From contig JAFDCR010000174.1 in assembly GCA_019312685.1 (NCBI GenBank), forward strand, positions 1 through 9,586: a stretch of 9,586 nucleotides of DNA, written 5' to 3'. Every line of letters begins with the position of its first letter. Position 1 is the stretch's first letter. The translations under genes were made by a program, and so were the position numbers. Below, one piece after another: positions 1 through 5,826 of the stretch. The DNA comes from Deltaproteobacteria bacterium (GTDB lineage: Bacteria > Desulfobacterota > Desulfobulbia > Desulfobulbales > BM004). The notes below the pieces were generated by a model. It did no database searches, had not been told where the DNA came from, and saw nothing but the letters and a program-made list of their open reading frames with translations.

Positions 1-1
1 A

Positions 2-850
2 GGATACGTAGATGGCTGGGATGATCCGCGGATGCCGACCATTTCAGGATTCAGACGGCGAGGTTATACGCCTGATTCCATCCGGGATTTCTGTGACCGG
101 ATCGGGGTGGCCAAGAAGGATAGTATGGTTGATATCGCCCTGCTGGAACATTGTTTGAGGGTAGATCTTAATAAACGGGTCAACAGGTATATGGCAGTTT
201 TAAAACCGCTTAAGGTTGTAATTGAGAATTATCCGGGAGGAAACGTTGAGCAGCTCGATGCTGTCAATAATCCTGAAGACCCCGGTGCCGGTACCCGTAA
301 AGTTCCATTTTCAAAGGTGCTCTATATTGAGCAGGATGATTTCATGGAGGATCCCCCAAAGAAATTTTTCCGTCTTGCCCCTGGCCGTGAGGTCCGGTTG
401 CGGTATGGCTATTTCATTACCTGTGTTGATGTAGTAAAAGACGCGGATACAGGTGAAATAATTGAATTGCGCTGCACCTATGATCCTGCAACAAGGGGGG
501 GGAATGCGCCTGACGGCCGTAAAGTCAAAGCCACGCTTCATTGGGTTTCGGCAGAGCATGCCCTTCCGGCGGAAGTCAGGATCTACAACCATCTCTTTGT
601 CAAGGAAAACCCGGCCGATGTGGAGGAAGGGGAGGATTTTACGGCTTACATTAATCCTGATTCCAGGGAGATTCTTGAAAATTGCTATGTTGAGCCCAGC
701 CTTGCCGAAATAAAGCCGGAAGGTAGCTGCCAGTTTGAGAGGCTGGGGTATTTCTGTGCCGACAGGTATGACTTTTCCCCAGACAATCTTGTCTTTAACA
801 GGACAGTTACCCTCAGGGACACCTGGGCCAAACTCAAAAAAAAGCTTTAG
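2..850 (+). CDS. glnS: Glutaminyl-tRNA synthetase, C-terminal half (5' end outside window)
   Basis: Class I aminoacyl-tRNA synthetase that charges tRNA-Gln with glutamine in the cytoplasm. The open frame enters from the left edge, so the first ATG at 32 is internal and not the start. The window opens on the conserved stretch GYVDGWDDPRMPTISGFRRR, which in GlnRS lies just after the KMSKS-type loop. About 282 residues are present, roughly half of the usual ~550. They cover the end of the catalytic core, the connecting helices (DFCDRIGVAKKD, then MAVLKPLKVVIENYP) and the two beta-barrels that read the anticodon, ending FNRTVTLRDTWAKLKKKL. The missing part would hold the HIGH motif and the Rossmann fold. 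The WDDPRMPT and VIENYP signatures fit GlnRS better than bacterial GluRS, which has an unrelated helical anticodon domain. The stop TAG overlaps the end of the convergent gene by 4 bp. Confidence 0.96.
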   Translation, partial: GYVDGWDDPRMPTISGFRRRGYTPDSIRDFCDRIGVAKKDSMVDIALLEHCLRVDLNKRVNRYMAVLKPLKVVIENYPGGNVEQLDAVNNPEDPGAGTRKVPFSKVLYIEQDDFMEDPPKKFFRLAPGREVRLRYGYFITCVDVVKDADTGEIIELRCTYDPATRGGNAPDGRKVKATLHWVSAEHALPAEVRIYNHLFVKENPADVEEGEDFTAYINPDSREILENCYVEPSLAEIKPEGSCQFERLGYFCADRYDFSPDNLVFNRTVTLRDTWAKLKKKL

Positions 851-1782
851 AGTCTTTTTTTAATAAATATCTCAATATTATCATAGCTGTAACTGCCGCC
901 GTTGTTAACGATCATAACACCGGTAAAATCATCCTGGTAGGAAAGGTCGGTAGCACGCATCAACTCGATGTTGTCAACCTTAACCACCATTTTTCCGTTT
1001 GCTTTGCGGATAAAACGTATTTTGTGCTCGATATCATCATCAAGATCCGGTGAATTGTCGAAAATCTCTTCGATAACATAGGGTTTGCCATTACGGTACT
1101 TGATGAGCTGCATGGGACGGTTTTCTGCAGGAGATGCCTGGTAAACCAGGTGATAGCCGCTTTGGGGGTCATCTCCCTGAACCAACCCTATACTTGTTGA
1201 GCCCCATTCGGAATTTGATCTGAAGGAAAAATCCAGGATAAAACTGTTCGCAATAGCTGCTTCACTGCTGATTATTGCCTGGGTATCGATCTCATTTTCT
1301 GGTTCCTGATCCGCGTTTTTATCTTTTGCGAGCTCATTTATTACCCCAAACAGAATACGCAGATTTCGGTCAGTATCTGATTCGGCTTCTGTTTCTTCTG
1401 CCGGCGATGGTTTGCTGGCTGCGATGGCTGAATAGAGGCTGCCGTAACGGTTTATCCTGAAAGAACCTTTCTTTACATTCCAGGTGGGATTTTCAGTAAA
1501 ATTATTATCAGCGAAATTATCAGAAAAGAATACCAGTTTCTTGGGAACCCTGTATCGATCAATTATGCTGTTCAGGTCCTGGAGAAATCCGGGATGGGCA
1601 GCCCTTGACTTTGTTCCTTCATCAATGATCAGGTCAAGTTCATTGATCAGCTTATCCAGGCGGTCATCAGATGACTGCCAATTTCCATATTTTTCCCCAT
1701 CTTCAGCCAGAGCCGGAAATCCGTTGTTGAAAACAAAACAAAAGGCAATGATTAAAATAAAAAGACGAGAAAAAATGACCAT
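847..1782 (-). CDS. Secreted protein with jelly-roll (concanavalin/LamG-like) C-terminal domain
   Basis: 311 residues, exported by Sec. Residues 1-26 form a signal peptide: a single Arg at 6, a hydrophobic core (LFILIIAFCFVF) and a PALA|E cleavage site after residue 26. The absence of a Cys at the cleavage site argues against a lipoprotein. After a helical, charged segment (about 30-75) the text DNFADNNFTENPTWNVKKG resembles the opening strand of DUF1080/LamG-like sugar-binding folds. A charged linker rich in Glu, Asp and Pro follows (about 120-165). The remaining strands include FSFRSNSEWGSTSIGLV, a GYHLVYQ segment, and an ending YDNIEIFIKKRL typical of the last strand of such jelly rolls. 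The ATG at 1782 is supported by GGAGGT at 1788-1793. The gene stands alone. A carbohydrate- or envelope-related role is plausible, but the fold assignment is by eye and no catalytic residue can be named. Confidence 0.8.
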   Translation of the reverse strand: MVIFSRLFILIIAFCFVFNNGFPALAEDGEKYGNWQSSDDRLDKLINELDLIIDEGTKSRAAHPGFLQDLNSIIDRYRVPKKLVFFSDNFADNNFTENPTWNVKKGSFRINRYGSLYSAIAASKPSPAEETEAESDTDRNLRILFGVINELAKDKNADQEPENEIDTQAIISSEAAIANSFILDFSFRSNSEWGSTSIGLVQGDDPQSGYHLVYQASPAENRPMQLIKYRNGKPYVIEEIFDNSPDLDDDIEHKIRFIRKANGKMVVKVDNIELMRATDLSYQDDFTGVMIVNNGGSYSYDNIEIFIKKRL

Positions 1783-2091
1783 AATCCACCTCCAGGATCG
1801 TGTAAGTCAGTTTTAATTATTTACCAGTTTAATATACTCTAAACGGTTATTTAATTTTGACAAACAGAAATTTTTGGGAGATTTATTTGTTTGTAAAGCT
1901 AACTTTATTAGTTGGGAAAAATTACACCGGTTGTTTTATACAGATACTCAGGCTGGTTAAAAAGCCGGGAAATGCAGTTTGTTAATACCGAAGGGAGGTA
2001 AAATGGTAATCCGTTTAGACTATTGGGGTATATTAGTTTTATAGATTGGTTTCTTGCAGGAAAAGAAAGGGGGACTTGTAAAAAATTACGG
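1783..2091. other. AT-rich intergenic stretch without a convincing gene
   Basis: 309 bp between the secreted-protein gene and the end of the small membrane-protein gene. Apart from the ribosome binding site and possible promoter of the secreted protein, I see no RNA gene, repeat or terminator. A minus-strand open frame crosses it (1908-2291) but overlaps the better gene at 2092-2529 out of frame, has no ribosome binding site that I can see, and reads as a shadow. Confidence 0.6.
1836..1863 (-). promoter_or_regulatory. Possible sigma-70 promoter for the secreted jelly-roll protein
   Basis: On the minus strand, TTGTCA (1858-1863) is followed after 16 nt by TAGAGT (1836-1841). An overlapping TATATT lies slightly further downstream, with too long a spacer. 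The element sits about 55 nt upstream of the ATG at 1782 in an AT-rich stretch. The -10 is only a 4/6 match. Confidence 0.35.
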
Positions 2092-2529
2092 TCAATTAAT
2101 GGTAATATTCGATAAATTTTCAGATATTTTATTACCCTTGTCACCCAAGAGATATTGTCTCGAATCGGAGTCGTCTCTTTCGAGTTCTGCAAGAAAATTC
2201 CGGATATAAAAGGGTAATATATAATTATCCGGCCAGTTATTAAGATAAGTAATGAAATCCTGTTTTGTCCTGTCTGGATGGTCTGAACCAAAGTAAAATT
2301 TATGTGCTTTCACGAAAATATCAAATTCGCTGCAGTGGTTTTCTTCTGCAAGATCGGCAATCTCGTTTCGTCTTTGCAGTTCACTTGTCATGATGCAATG
2401 CAGAGGGATGAATATGCGCAGAAAACCAATTAGGGTAACCAATCCAAGCAAATGATAGAAAGTTGAATCCGACAGGTAAAGCAGGTCCGGAATATTCCCC
2501 GGTAATTCATTAAGCCAATCTAAAAACAT
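2092..2529 (-). CDS. Small unrecognised protein with one membrane segment
   Basis: 145 residues; I do not recognise the family. One hydrophobic stretch at about residues 24-47 (FYHLLGLVTLIGFLRIFIPL) could span the membrane. Before it lies a short acidic N-terminus, and after it a soluble, mainly polar domain of about 95 residues with aromatic-rich patches (HKFYFGSD; YLNNWPDNYILPFYIRNFL). There is no signal peptide cleavage site and no helix-turn-helix, so this is not the TetR-type regulator that the upstream palindrome would predict. The ATG at 2529 has AAGGAT about 12 nt upstream, which is rather far, and an acceptable start is the main uncertainty. The gene stands alone, with a good promoter and a palindrome directly upstream, so it looks expressed and regulated, possibly in response to acyl-CoA or a similar ligand. 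Confidence 0.65.
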   Translation of the reverse strand: MFLDWLNELPGNIPDLLYLSDSTFYHLLGLVTLIGFLRIFIPLHCIMTSELQRRNEIADLAEENHCSEFDIFVKAHKFYFGSDHPDRTKQDFITYLNNWPDNYILPFYIRNFLAELERDDSDSRQYLLGDKGNKISENLSNITIN

Positions 2530-2545
2530 TCGATAAATATATCCT

Positions 2546-2585
2546 TAATACATTAATGAATGAGTATTCATTCATTAATGTATTA
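2546..2585. promoter_or_regulatory. 40-bp near-perfect palindrome, FadR/TetR-type operator
   Basis: Two 18-bp perfectly complementary arms (2546-2563 and 2568-2585) flank a 4-nt centre. On the minus strand the core reads TGAATGAATACTCATTCA, which fits the degenerate consensus I recall for the TetR-family fatty-acid regulator FadR of Bacillus (TGAATGAMTANTMRTTCA). The palindrome touches the -10 of the promoter at 2584-2612 and covers its presumed transcription start, the standard position for repression. It is followed by no T-run, so it is unlikely to be a terminator. The operator class is inferred from motif resemblance, and the cognate regulator is not in the window. Confidence 0.7.
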
Positions 2586-2612
2586 TTTATCATATGGTGT
2601 TTTCATTGTCAA
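2584..2612 (-). promoter_or_regulatory. Strong sigma-70-like promoter for the small membrane protein
   Basis: Minus strand: a perfect -35 TTGACA (2607-2612), a 17-nt spacer, and TAAATA (2584-2589) preceded by TGA, giving an extended -10 context. The -10 hexamer itself is weak. It drives towards the gene starting at 2529, with the palindrome directly downstream. Confidence 0.55.
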
Positions 2613-2620
2613 GCGCTTAT

Positions 2621-2635
2621 TGAAAATGATTGTCA
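2621..2635. promoter_or_regulatory. Weak Fur-box-like site
   Basis: TGAAAATGATTGTCA matches the 7-1-7 Fur consensus TGATAATnATTATCA at 12 of 14 scored positions. It lies 9 bp upstream of the -35 of the small membrane-protein promoter. Two mismatches and AT-rich surroundings keep confidence low, but a second, better site near the rubredoxin gene makes it less likely to be pure chance. Confidence 0.3.
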
Positions 2636-2734
2636 GTATTCTATTTGTGAAGCATGCTGCTCTGTTATGAGCATTTAAGCAGATGCAGATGCTGTGTAAA
2701 TTTAAATTTTGGGTCAACTGATAGGGGCATTAGC

Positions 2735-2768
2735 TAAAAAGCAGGGTTGTTTCCAACCCTGCTTTTTA
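2735..2768. terminator. Intrinsic terminator downstream of rubredoxin
   Basis: Perfect 15-bp arms (2735-2749 and 2754-2768) around a TTTC loop. The stem has a GC-rich core (GCAGGGTTG) and ends in A5/T5 runs, so it gives a U-tract in either direction. It lies 23 bp beyond the rubredoxin stop codon on the minus strand and would end that transcript before the small membrane-protein promoter. Confidence 0.9.
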
Positions 2769-2791
2769 GGAAAATCTTGATTTGTGGATGA

Positions 2792-2950
2792 TTAATCTAT
2801 CTTGTCAAAATATTCTTTCTCAGCGCCGCATTTAGGGCAGACCCAGTCATCAGGCAGGTCCTCGAAGGCGGTACCGGGTTCTACGCCGTTCTCATAATCG
2901 CCTTCCGCCGGATCATAGACATAACCACAGGGGCATTCGTACTTCGCCAT
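2792..2950 (-). CDS. Rubredoxin with shortened first cysteine pair
   Basis: A 52-residue cytoplasmic electron carrier holding one iron in four cysteines. It is clear from YVYDPAEGDYENGVEPGT, FEDLPDDWVCPKCG and its size. Iron ligands are Cys6, Cys8, Cys38 and Cys41. The first pair is C-P-C-G, one residue shorter than the classic CxxCG, while the second pair (CPKCG) is normal. The reading frame is intact on both sides, so this is not a frameshift. The ATG at 2950 has a strong GGAGGAAAT ribosome binding site 5-8 nt upstream. The gene is monocistronic, with a terminator after it and a promoter plus Fur-like box before it. In anaerobes rubredoxins typically pass electrons to superoxide reductase, rubrerythrin or oxygen reductases; no such partner is in the window, so the specific role is open. 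Confidence 0.96.
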   Translation of the reverse strand: MAKYECPCGYVYDPAEGDYENGVEPGTAFEDLPDDWVCPKCGAEKEYFDKID

Positions 2951-2989
2951 AATTTCCTCCATTTGTTGCTATATTATCCGCTAAGTTTT

Positions 2990-3004
2990 TGAGAATCATT
3001 ATCA
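2990..3004. promoter_or_regulatory. Fur-box-like site upstream of rubredoxin
   Basis: The minus strand reads TGATAATGATTCTCA, matching the 7-1-7 Fur consensus TGATAATnATTATCA at 13 of 14 scored positions. It is centred about 47 bp upstream of the rubredoxin ATG, just downstream of the predicted transcription start, so a bound repressor would block the gene. Iron regulation of a rubredoxin gene makes biological sense. No fur gene is in the window. Confidence 0.6.
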
Positions 3005-3015
3005 GTAGTGCCTTT

Positions 3016-3043
3016 AATGTAATTCCCTTGATTGAATTGTCAA
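3016..3043 (-). promoter_or_regulatory. Likely promoter of the rubredoxin gene
   Basis: Minus strand: TTGACA (3038-3043), a 16-nt spacer, TACATT (3016-3021, 4/6). The start would fall near 3009, next to the Fur-like box. It also sits in the gap after the MEMO-AMMECR1 gene, showing that rubredoxin need not be part of the operon upstream. Confidence 0.5.
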
Positions 3044-3070
3044 GCTAAAATTGCTGAGAAACAAGTTCAT

Positions 3071-4645
3071 TTAAATATTGTGATCATCTTCAGCAATATC
3101 GATAGTTCCATAGCGGTATAAGGTCGTCTGGCTGTCCTGCCAGCAGTTTGGCGGAGAGTTCTGTTTCAGACAGAGGCGCGAGAGAAATTCAATCGGGGCG
3201 GGTATATCATGCCACACATGGGGAAGAAAGGTTGAGCGTCTTCCCTTATGCACCATAATGACACCGTCTTTACCCGGCTGAAGTGCTTCAGGATACTCTA
3301 AGGGATTGTTAACCCTGACCAGGGTTGGAAATTCCAGAACGGAAACAGCAACTGTTAATTCATCGAGTTCATCTTGGGTAACAGGGGGAAATCTTGCATC
3401 TTTGACAGCCGAGCGGACGGCGCATAGCTGTATCCCTTCATGCAGGGGTTTGGTTGATATAATATCACCTATACAGCCCCTTAACTGTCCATTTTTTTTC
3501 AGGGTGACAAATACCCCCCGGGGAATTTTCAGAATGGATTGTTCCTGCAGTATTTCAGGATCAATGTCATTGAAATCACCCCTTTCAAGGAATTCTTCTA
3601 TGGCGGCCCGGGCGATTTCCAATATTTTTTTCTTTTGAACTTCGTTTAATCTCAGTGGCTTATGAAAAGCAATGGCTGCATAACCGACGACCTTGGCTAA
3701 ATCCCCACTGACTGCGCCGGAATTCTTATATTGCAAAAGAGTTGATTCCCAGCCATTCAGTTCCGCCAACCTGGTCATTGTCAGTAGGACCAGCGGGCCG
3801 TCGGCAGTGGTCCGGGAAAGGGATGTATTGTCACGGCCCATAATTGCCTGGATTGTGAAGGAGTCAAGCTGTCTTGCCTGTGTGTCCGTATAGAAATGAG
3901 ACAGATCAACGCTGAAGACAAAAAGGGTTTTTTCGTCGGCAAGACTGTTCAGAATTTCAGCCAGCCTGTTAATGGCAGCATCATCCAGCTGACCAAGAAT
4001 CATGGGGATGATTGTAAAATCAGGCTGTTCGGGTTGTCCCTTTAAACCGTAAAGGAAAGGCAGTTCCACCTCTATTACATATTTTTTGTGGGAGGCAGGT
4101 TCTTGGACAAAAAGAGGATCGCTGAGGAGTTCGTCAATAATATTGTCAAGGGGGAGTTGTACACCGGGGATTTCATAGTGGCTGAATTCCGGTAGAGAAA
4201 CACCTGAAAAATGTGTTTCGTTGCTGTGGTTTGCCGCCAGAATGAAGACACGTTTGAAATCCTTGATAATCTCACGGAAGCCGGCTGCCGCGACATCCCC
4301 GCTGTAGATATAAGCGGCATGGGGGACCAGTACAGCCCGGACATCCTGAAGTTTGATCGGCGCAGAGGCTGAAAGCAGCGAACCAACTTCCTGATAGAGC
4401 TTTTCAGGTTCAGCAGGATAAAATCGACCTGCAGCGGCTGCCGGCCTGATATTTTGGGGAATGCTCCTCGTGATGCCTGCCTTTTTATCTACTCTTGACT
4501 GCTCAATGGCTTCATCAAGTTCACTGATCTTCCAACCCTTGTTCAGGGTTATCAGAAGTGTGGTGCCCAGGGCAAATAAAATCAGAATTAGAAGATAGCC
4601 CAATACCGGCTTCAGATCTGAAAGATTTTTTCTGTTATCAGTCAT
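3071..4645 (-). CDS. Membrane-anchored MEMO1-AMMECR1 fusion protein (AmmeMemoRadiSam proteins B and A)
   Basis: 524 residues. Residues about 13-34 (VLGYLLILILFALGTTLLIT) form one transmembrane helix after a Lys/Arg-bearing N-terminus, so the rest should face outside the cytoplasm. A short coiled-coil-like linker (38-62) follows. Residues about 66-328 are a MEMO1 domain related to extradiol dioxygenases: IRPAAAAGRFYPA, then VPHAAYIYSGD with His109, then ILAANHS with His140, then VFSVDLSHF with His250. His109 and His140 correspond to metal-site histidines of human MEMO1; the third ligand, a Cys in human, falls in YKNSGAVSGD and is absent. Residues about 333-515 are an AMMECR1 domain with the hallmark GQLRGCIGDI (386-395) and the SAVKDARFPPV segment. 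The start overlaps the radical SAM stop as ATGA, so translation is probably coupled. The system's function is unknown, and the outward orientation is my inference. Confidence 0.92.
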   Translation of the reverse strand: MTDNRKNLSDLKPVLGYLLILILFALGTTLLITLNKGWKISELDEAIEQSRVDKKAGITRSIPQNIRPAAAAGRFYPAEPEKLYQEVGSLLSASAPIKLQDVRAVLVPHAAYIYSGDVAAAGFREIIKDFKRVFILAANHSNETHFSGVSLPEFSHYEIPGVQLPLDNIIDELLSDPLFVQEPASHKKYVIEVELPFLYGLKGQPEQPDFTIIPMILGQLDDAAINRLAEILNSLADEKTLFVFSVDLSHFYTDTQARQLDSFTIQAIMGRDNTSLSRTTADGPLVLLTMTRLAELNGWESTLLQYKNSGAVSGDLAKVVGYAAIAFHKPLRLNEVQKKKILEIARAAIEEFLERGDFNDIDPEILQEQSILKIPRGVFVTLKKNGQLRGCIGDIISTKPLHEGIQLCAVRSAVKDARFPPVTQDELDELTVAVSVLEFPTLVRVNNPLEYPEALQPGKDGVIMVHKGRRSTFLPHVWHDIPAPIEFLSRLCLKQNSPPNCWQDSQTTLYRYGTIDIAEDDHNI

Positions 4646-5814
4646 AACCAGACCCCGGGGATAATCTCACCACAGCTGCAGCGGCCATTTTTTAGGCCAT
4701 TTGATATTATGGTGTAACCGCTTCGTTCTATAAGATGCCGGCCGCAGCTCGGGCAAACTGTATCCTGGTTGGGATTGCCGGGCAGATTCCCGACATAGAC
4801 AAAATGGAGTCCGGCATTTTTCGCAGTTTCATATGCCTTCAGCATTGTTTCAACCGGAGTGGGGGGGAGGTGTTCCAGCTTATACTGCGGATGAAACCGG
4901 GATATATGCAGCGGGGTCCCCGGCCCCAATGTCTCTGCAAGCCAGTCACACATGGCCCTGATATCGACCAGATCATCTGAAAAGGTAGGTACCACCAGCC
5001 TGGTCACCTCAACCCAGACGTTTTCTTCTTTTGCTATTTGCAGACTGCGCATGACCGGGGCCAGTTTGGAGCCAGTAACCTTTTTGTAGAAATTATCGGT
5101 GAAGCCCTTGAGGTCGATATTGGCAGCATCGGTAACACCGCAGAGCTGCCGCAGCGGTTTTTCCTGAATATATCCGGCGGTCACAAGAACGTTGCGGATA
5201 TTCTTTTGCCTGGCCAGGGTGGCGCTGTCAAAGACATATTCGTAATAGATGAGAGGCTCGGAATAGGTATAGGCAATTGCGGGTATCGTGTTGGCGGAAA
5301 CCCGGCTGACCAGCAGTTCCGGGGGAAGATCATGGTTGTTTAAATCTTCGGGGCGGGACTGTGATATCTGCCAGTTCTGGCAGTTGAGACAGCGAAGATT
5401 ACAGCCGGCCGTGGCAATGGATAAAATCGATTTGCCCGGCAAGAAGTGGTAGAGGGGCTTTTTCTCAATGGGATCAAGGTGAACTGCACAGGGATTGCCA
5501 TAGGCGATTGTATGCAGTTTCTTGTCCTTTACGACCCTTGTGCGGCAGAAACCACGGTCATTTTCACCCAGGATGCAACCATGGGGGCAGAGGCGGCACT
5601 GGGTGAATCTGCCTTTCTGTTCATACCACATTGCCTCCCTGGACCACTTCCAGAGTTCATCCGGTCCGTCATTGCGGAATCCGACCCGCAATCCGGAGGT
5701 TTTGTCCTGGCTGAAAAAGTCATTGAGAGTATAAGCTGACAGTGCCAGGGCGCACCCCCCCATCAGGCATTGTTTAACAAATTTCCGGCGATGGAAGCGA
5801 TTTTCGGCGGCCAT
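4642..5814 (-). CDS. Radical SAM enzyme of the AmmeMemoRadiSam system, with twin-arginine N-terminus
   Basis: 390 residues. The radical SAM cluster is Cys138-x3-Cys142-x2-Cys145 (AGCNLRCLNCQNW), followed by strands typical of pyruvate-formate-lyase-activase-like proteins (AYTYSEPLIYYEY, ANIDLKGF, RLVVPTFSDD, HISRFHPQYKL). Before it is a second cysteine set, C73-x2-C76-x3-C80 and C90 (CRLCPHGC...GFC). The C-terminus carries a zinc-ribbon-like pair, CPSC at 354-357 and CSC at 379-381. This order, including the C-terminal ribbon, matches the AmmeMemoRadiSam radical SAM family. The N-terminus HRRKFVKQ (8-15) followed by a hydrophobic stretch (CALALSAYTL) looks like a Tat signal, suggesting export of the folded, cluster-loaded enzyme. 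The ATG at 5814 lies 12 nt after the upstream stop, with only a weak ribosome binding site. The substrate is unknown. Confidence 0.92.
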   Translation of the reverse strand: MAAENRFHRRKFVKQCLMGGCALALSAYTLNDFFSQDKTSGLRVGFRNDGPDELWKWSREAMWYEQKGRFTQCRLCPHGCILGENDRGFCRTRVVKDKKLHTIAYGNPCAVHLDPIEKKPLYHFLPGKSILSIATAGCNLRCLNCQNWQISQSRPEDLNNHDLPPELLVSRVSANTIPAIAYTYSEPLIYYEYVFDSATLARQKNIRNVLVTAGYIQEKPLRQLCGVTDAANIDLKGFTDNFYKKVTGSKLAPVMRSLQIAKEENVWVEVTRLVVPTFSDDLVDIRAMCDWLAETLGPGTPLHISRFHPQYKLEHLPPTPVETMLKAYETAKNAGLHFVYVGNLPGNPNQDTVCPSCGRHLIERSGYTIISNGLKNGRCSCGEIIPGVWL

Positions 5815-5826
5815 ATAATCCCAGTT

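Noticed and set aside
1908..2291. 127-residue minus-strand open frame
   Set aside because: It overlaps the better 145-residue gene out of frame for 200 bp, lacks a ribosome binding site, and covers AT-rich DNA where chance frames are common.
2546..2585. Palindrome as a transcription terminator
   Set aside because: It is AT-rich, has no U-run after it, and lies between a promoter and its gene, so an operator is more likely.
3050..3097. ATTGCTGA/TCAGCAAT inverted repeat at the end of the MEMO-AMMECR1 gene as a terminator
   Set aside because: Only 8 bp with a 32-nt loop overlapping the coding end; too weak to call, so the operon end has no clear terminator.
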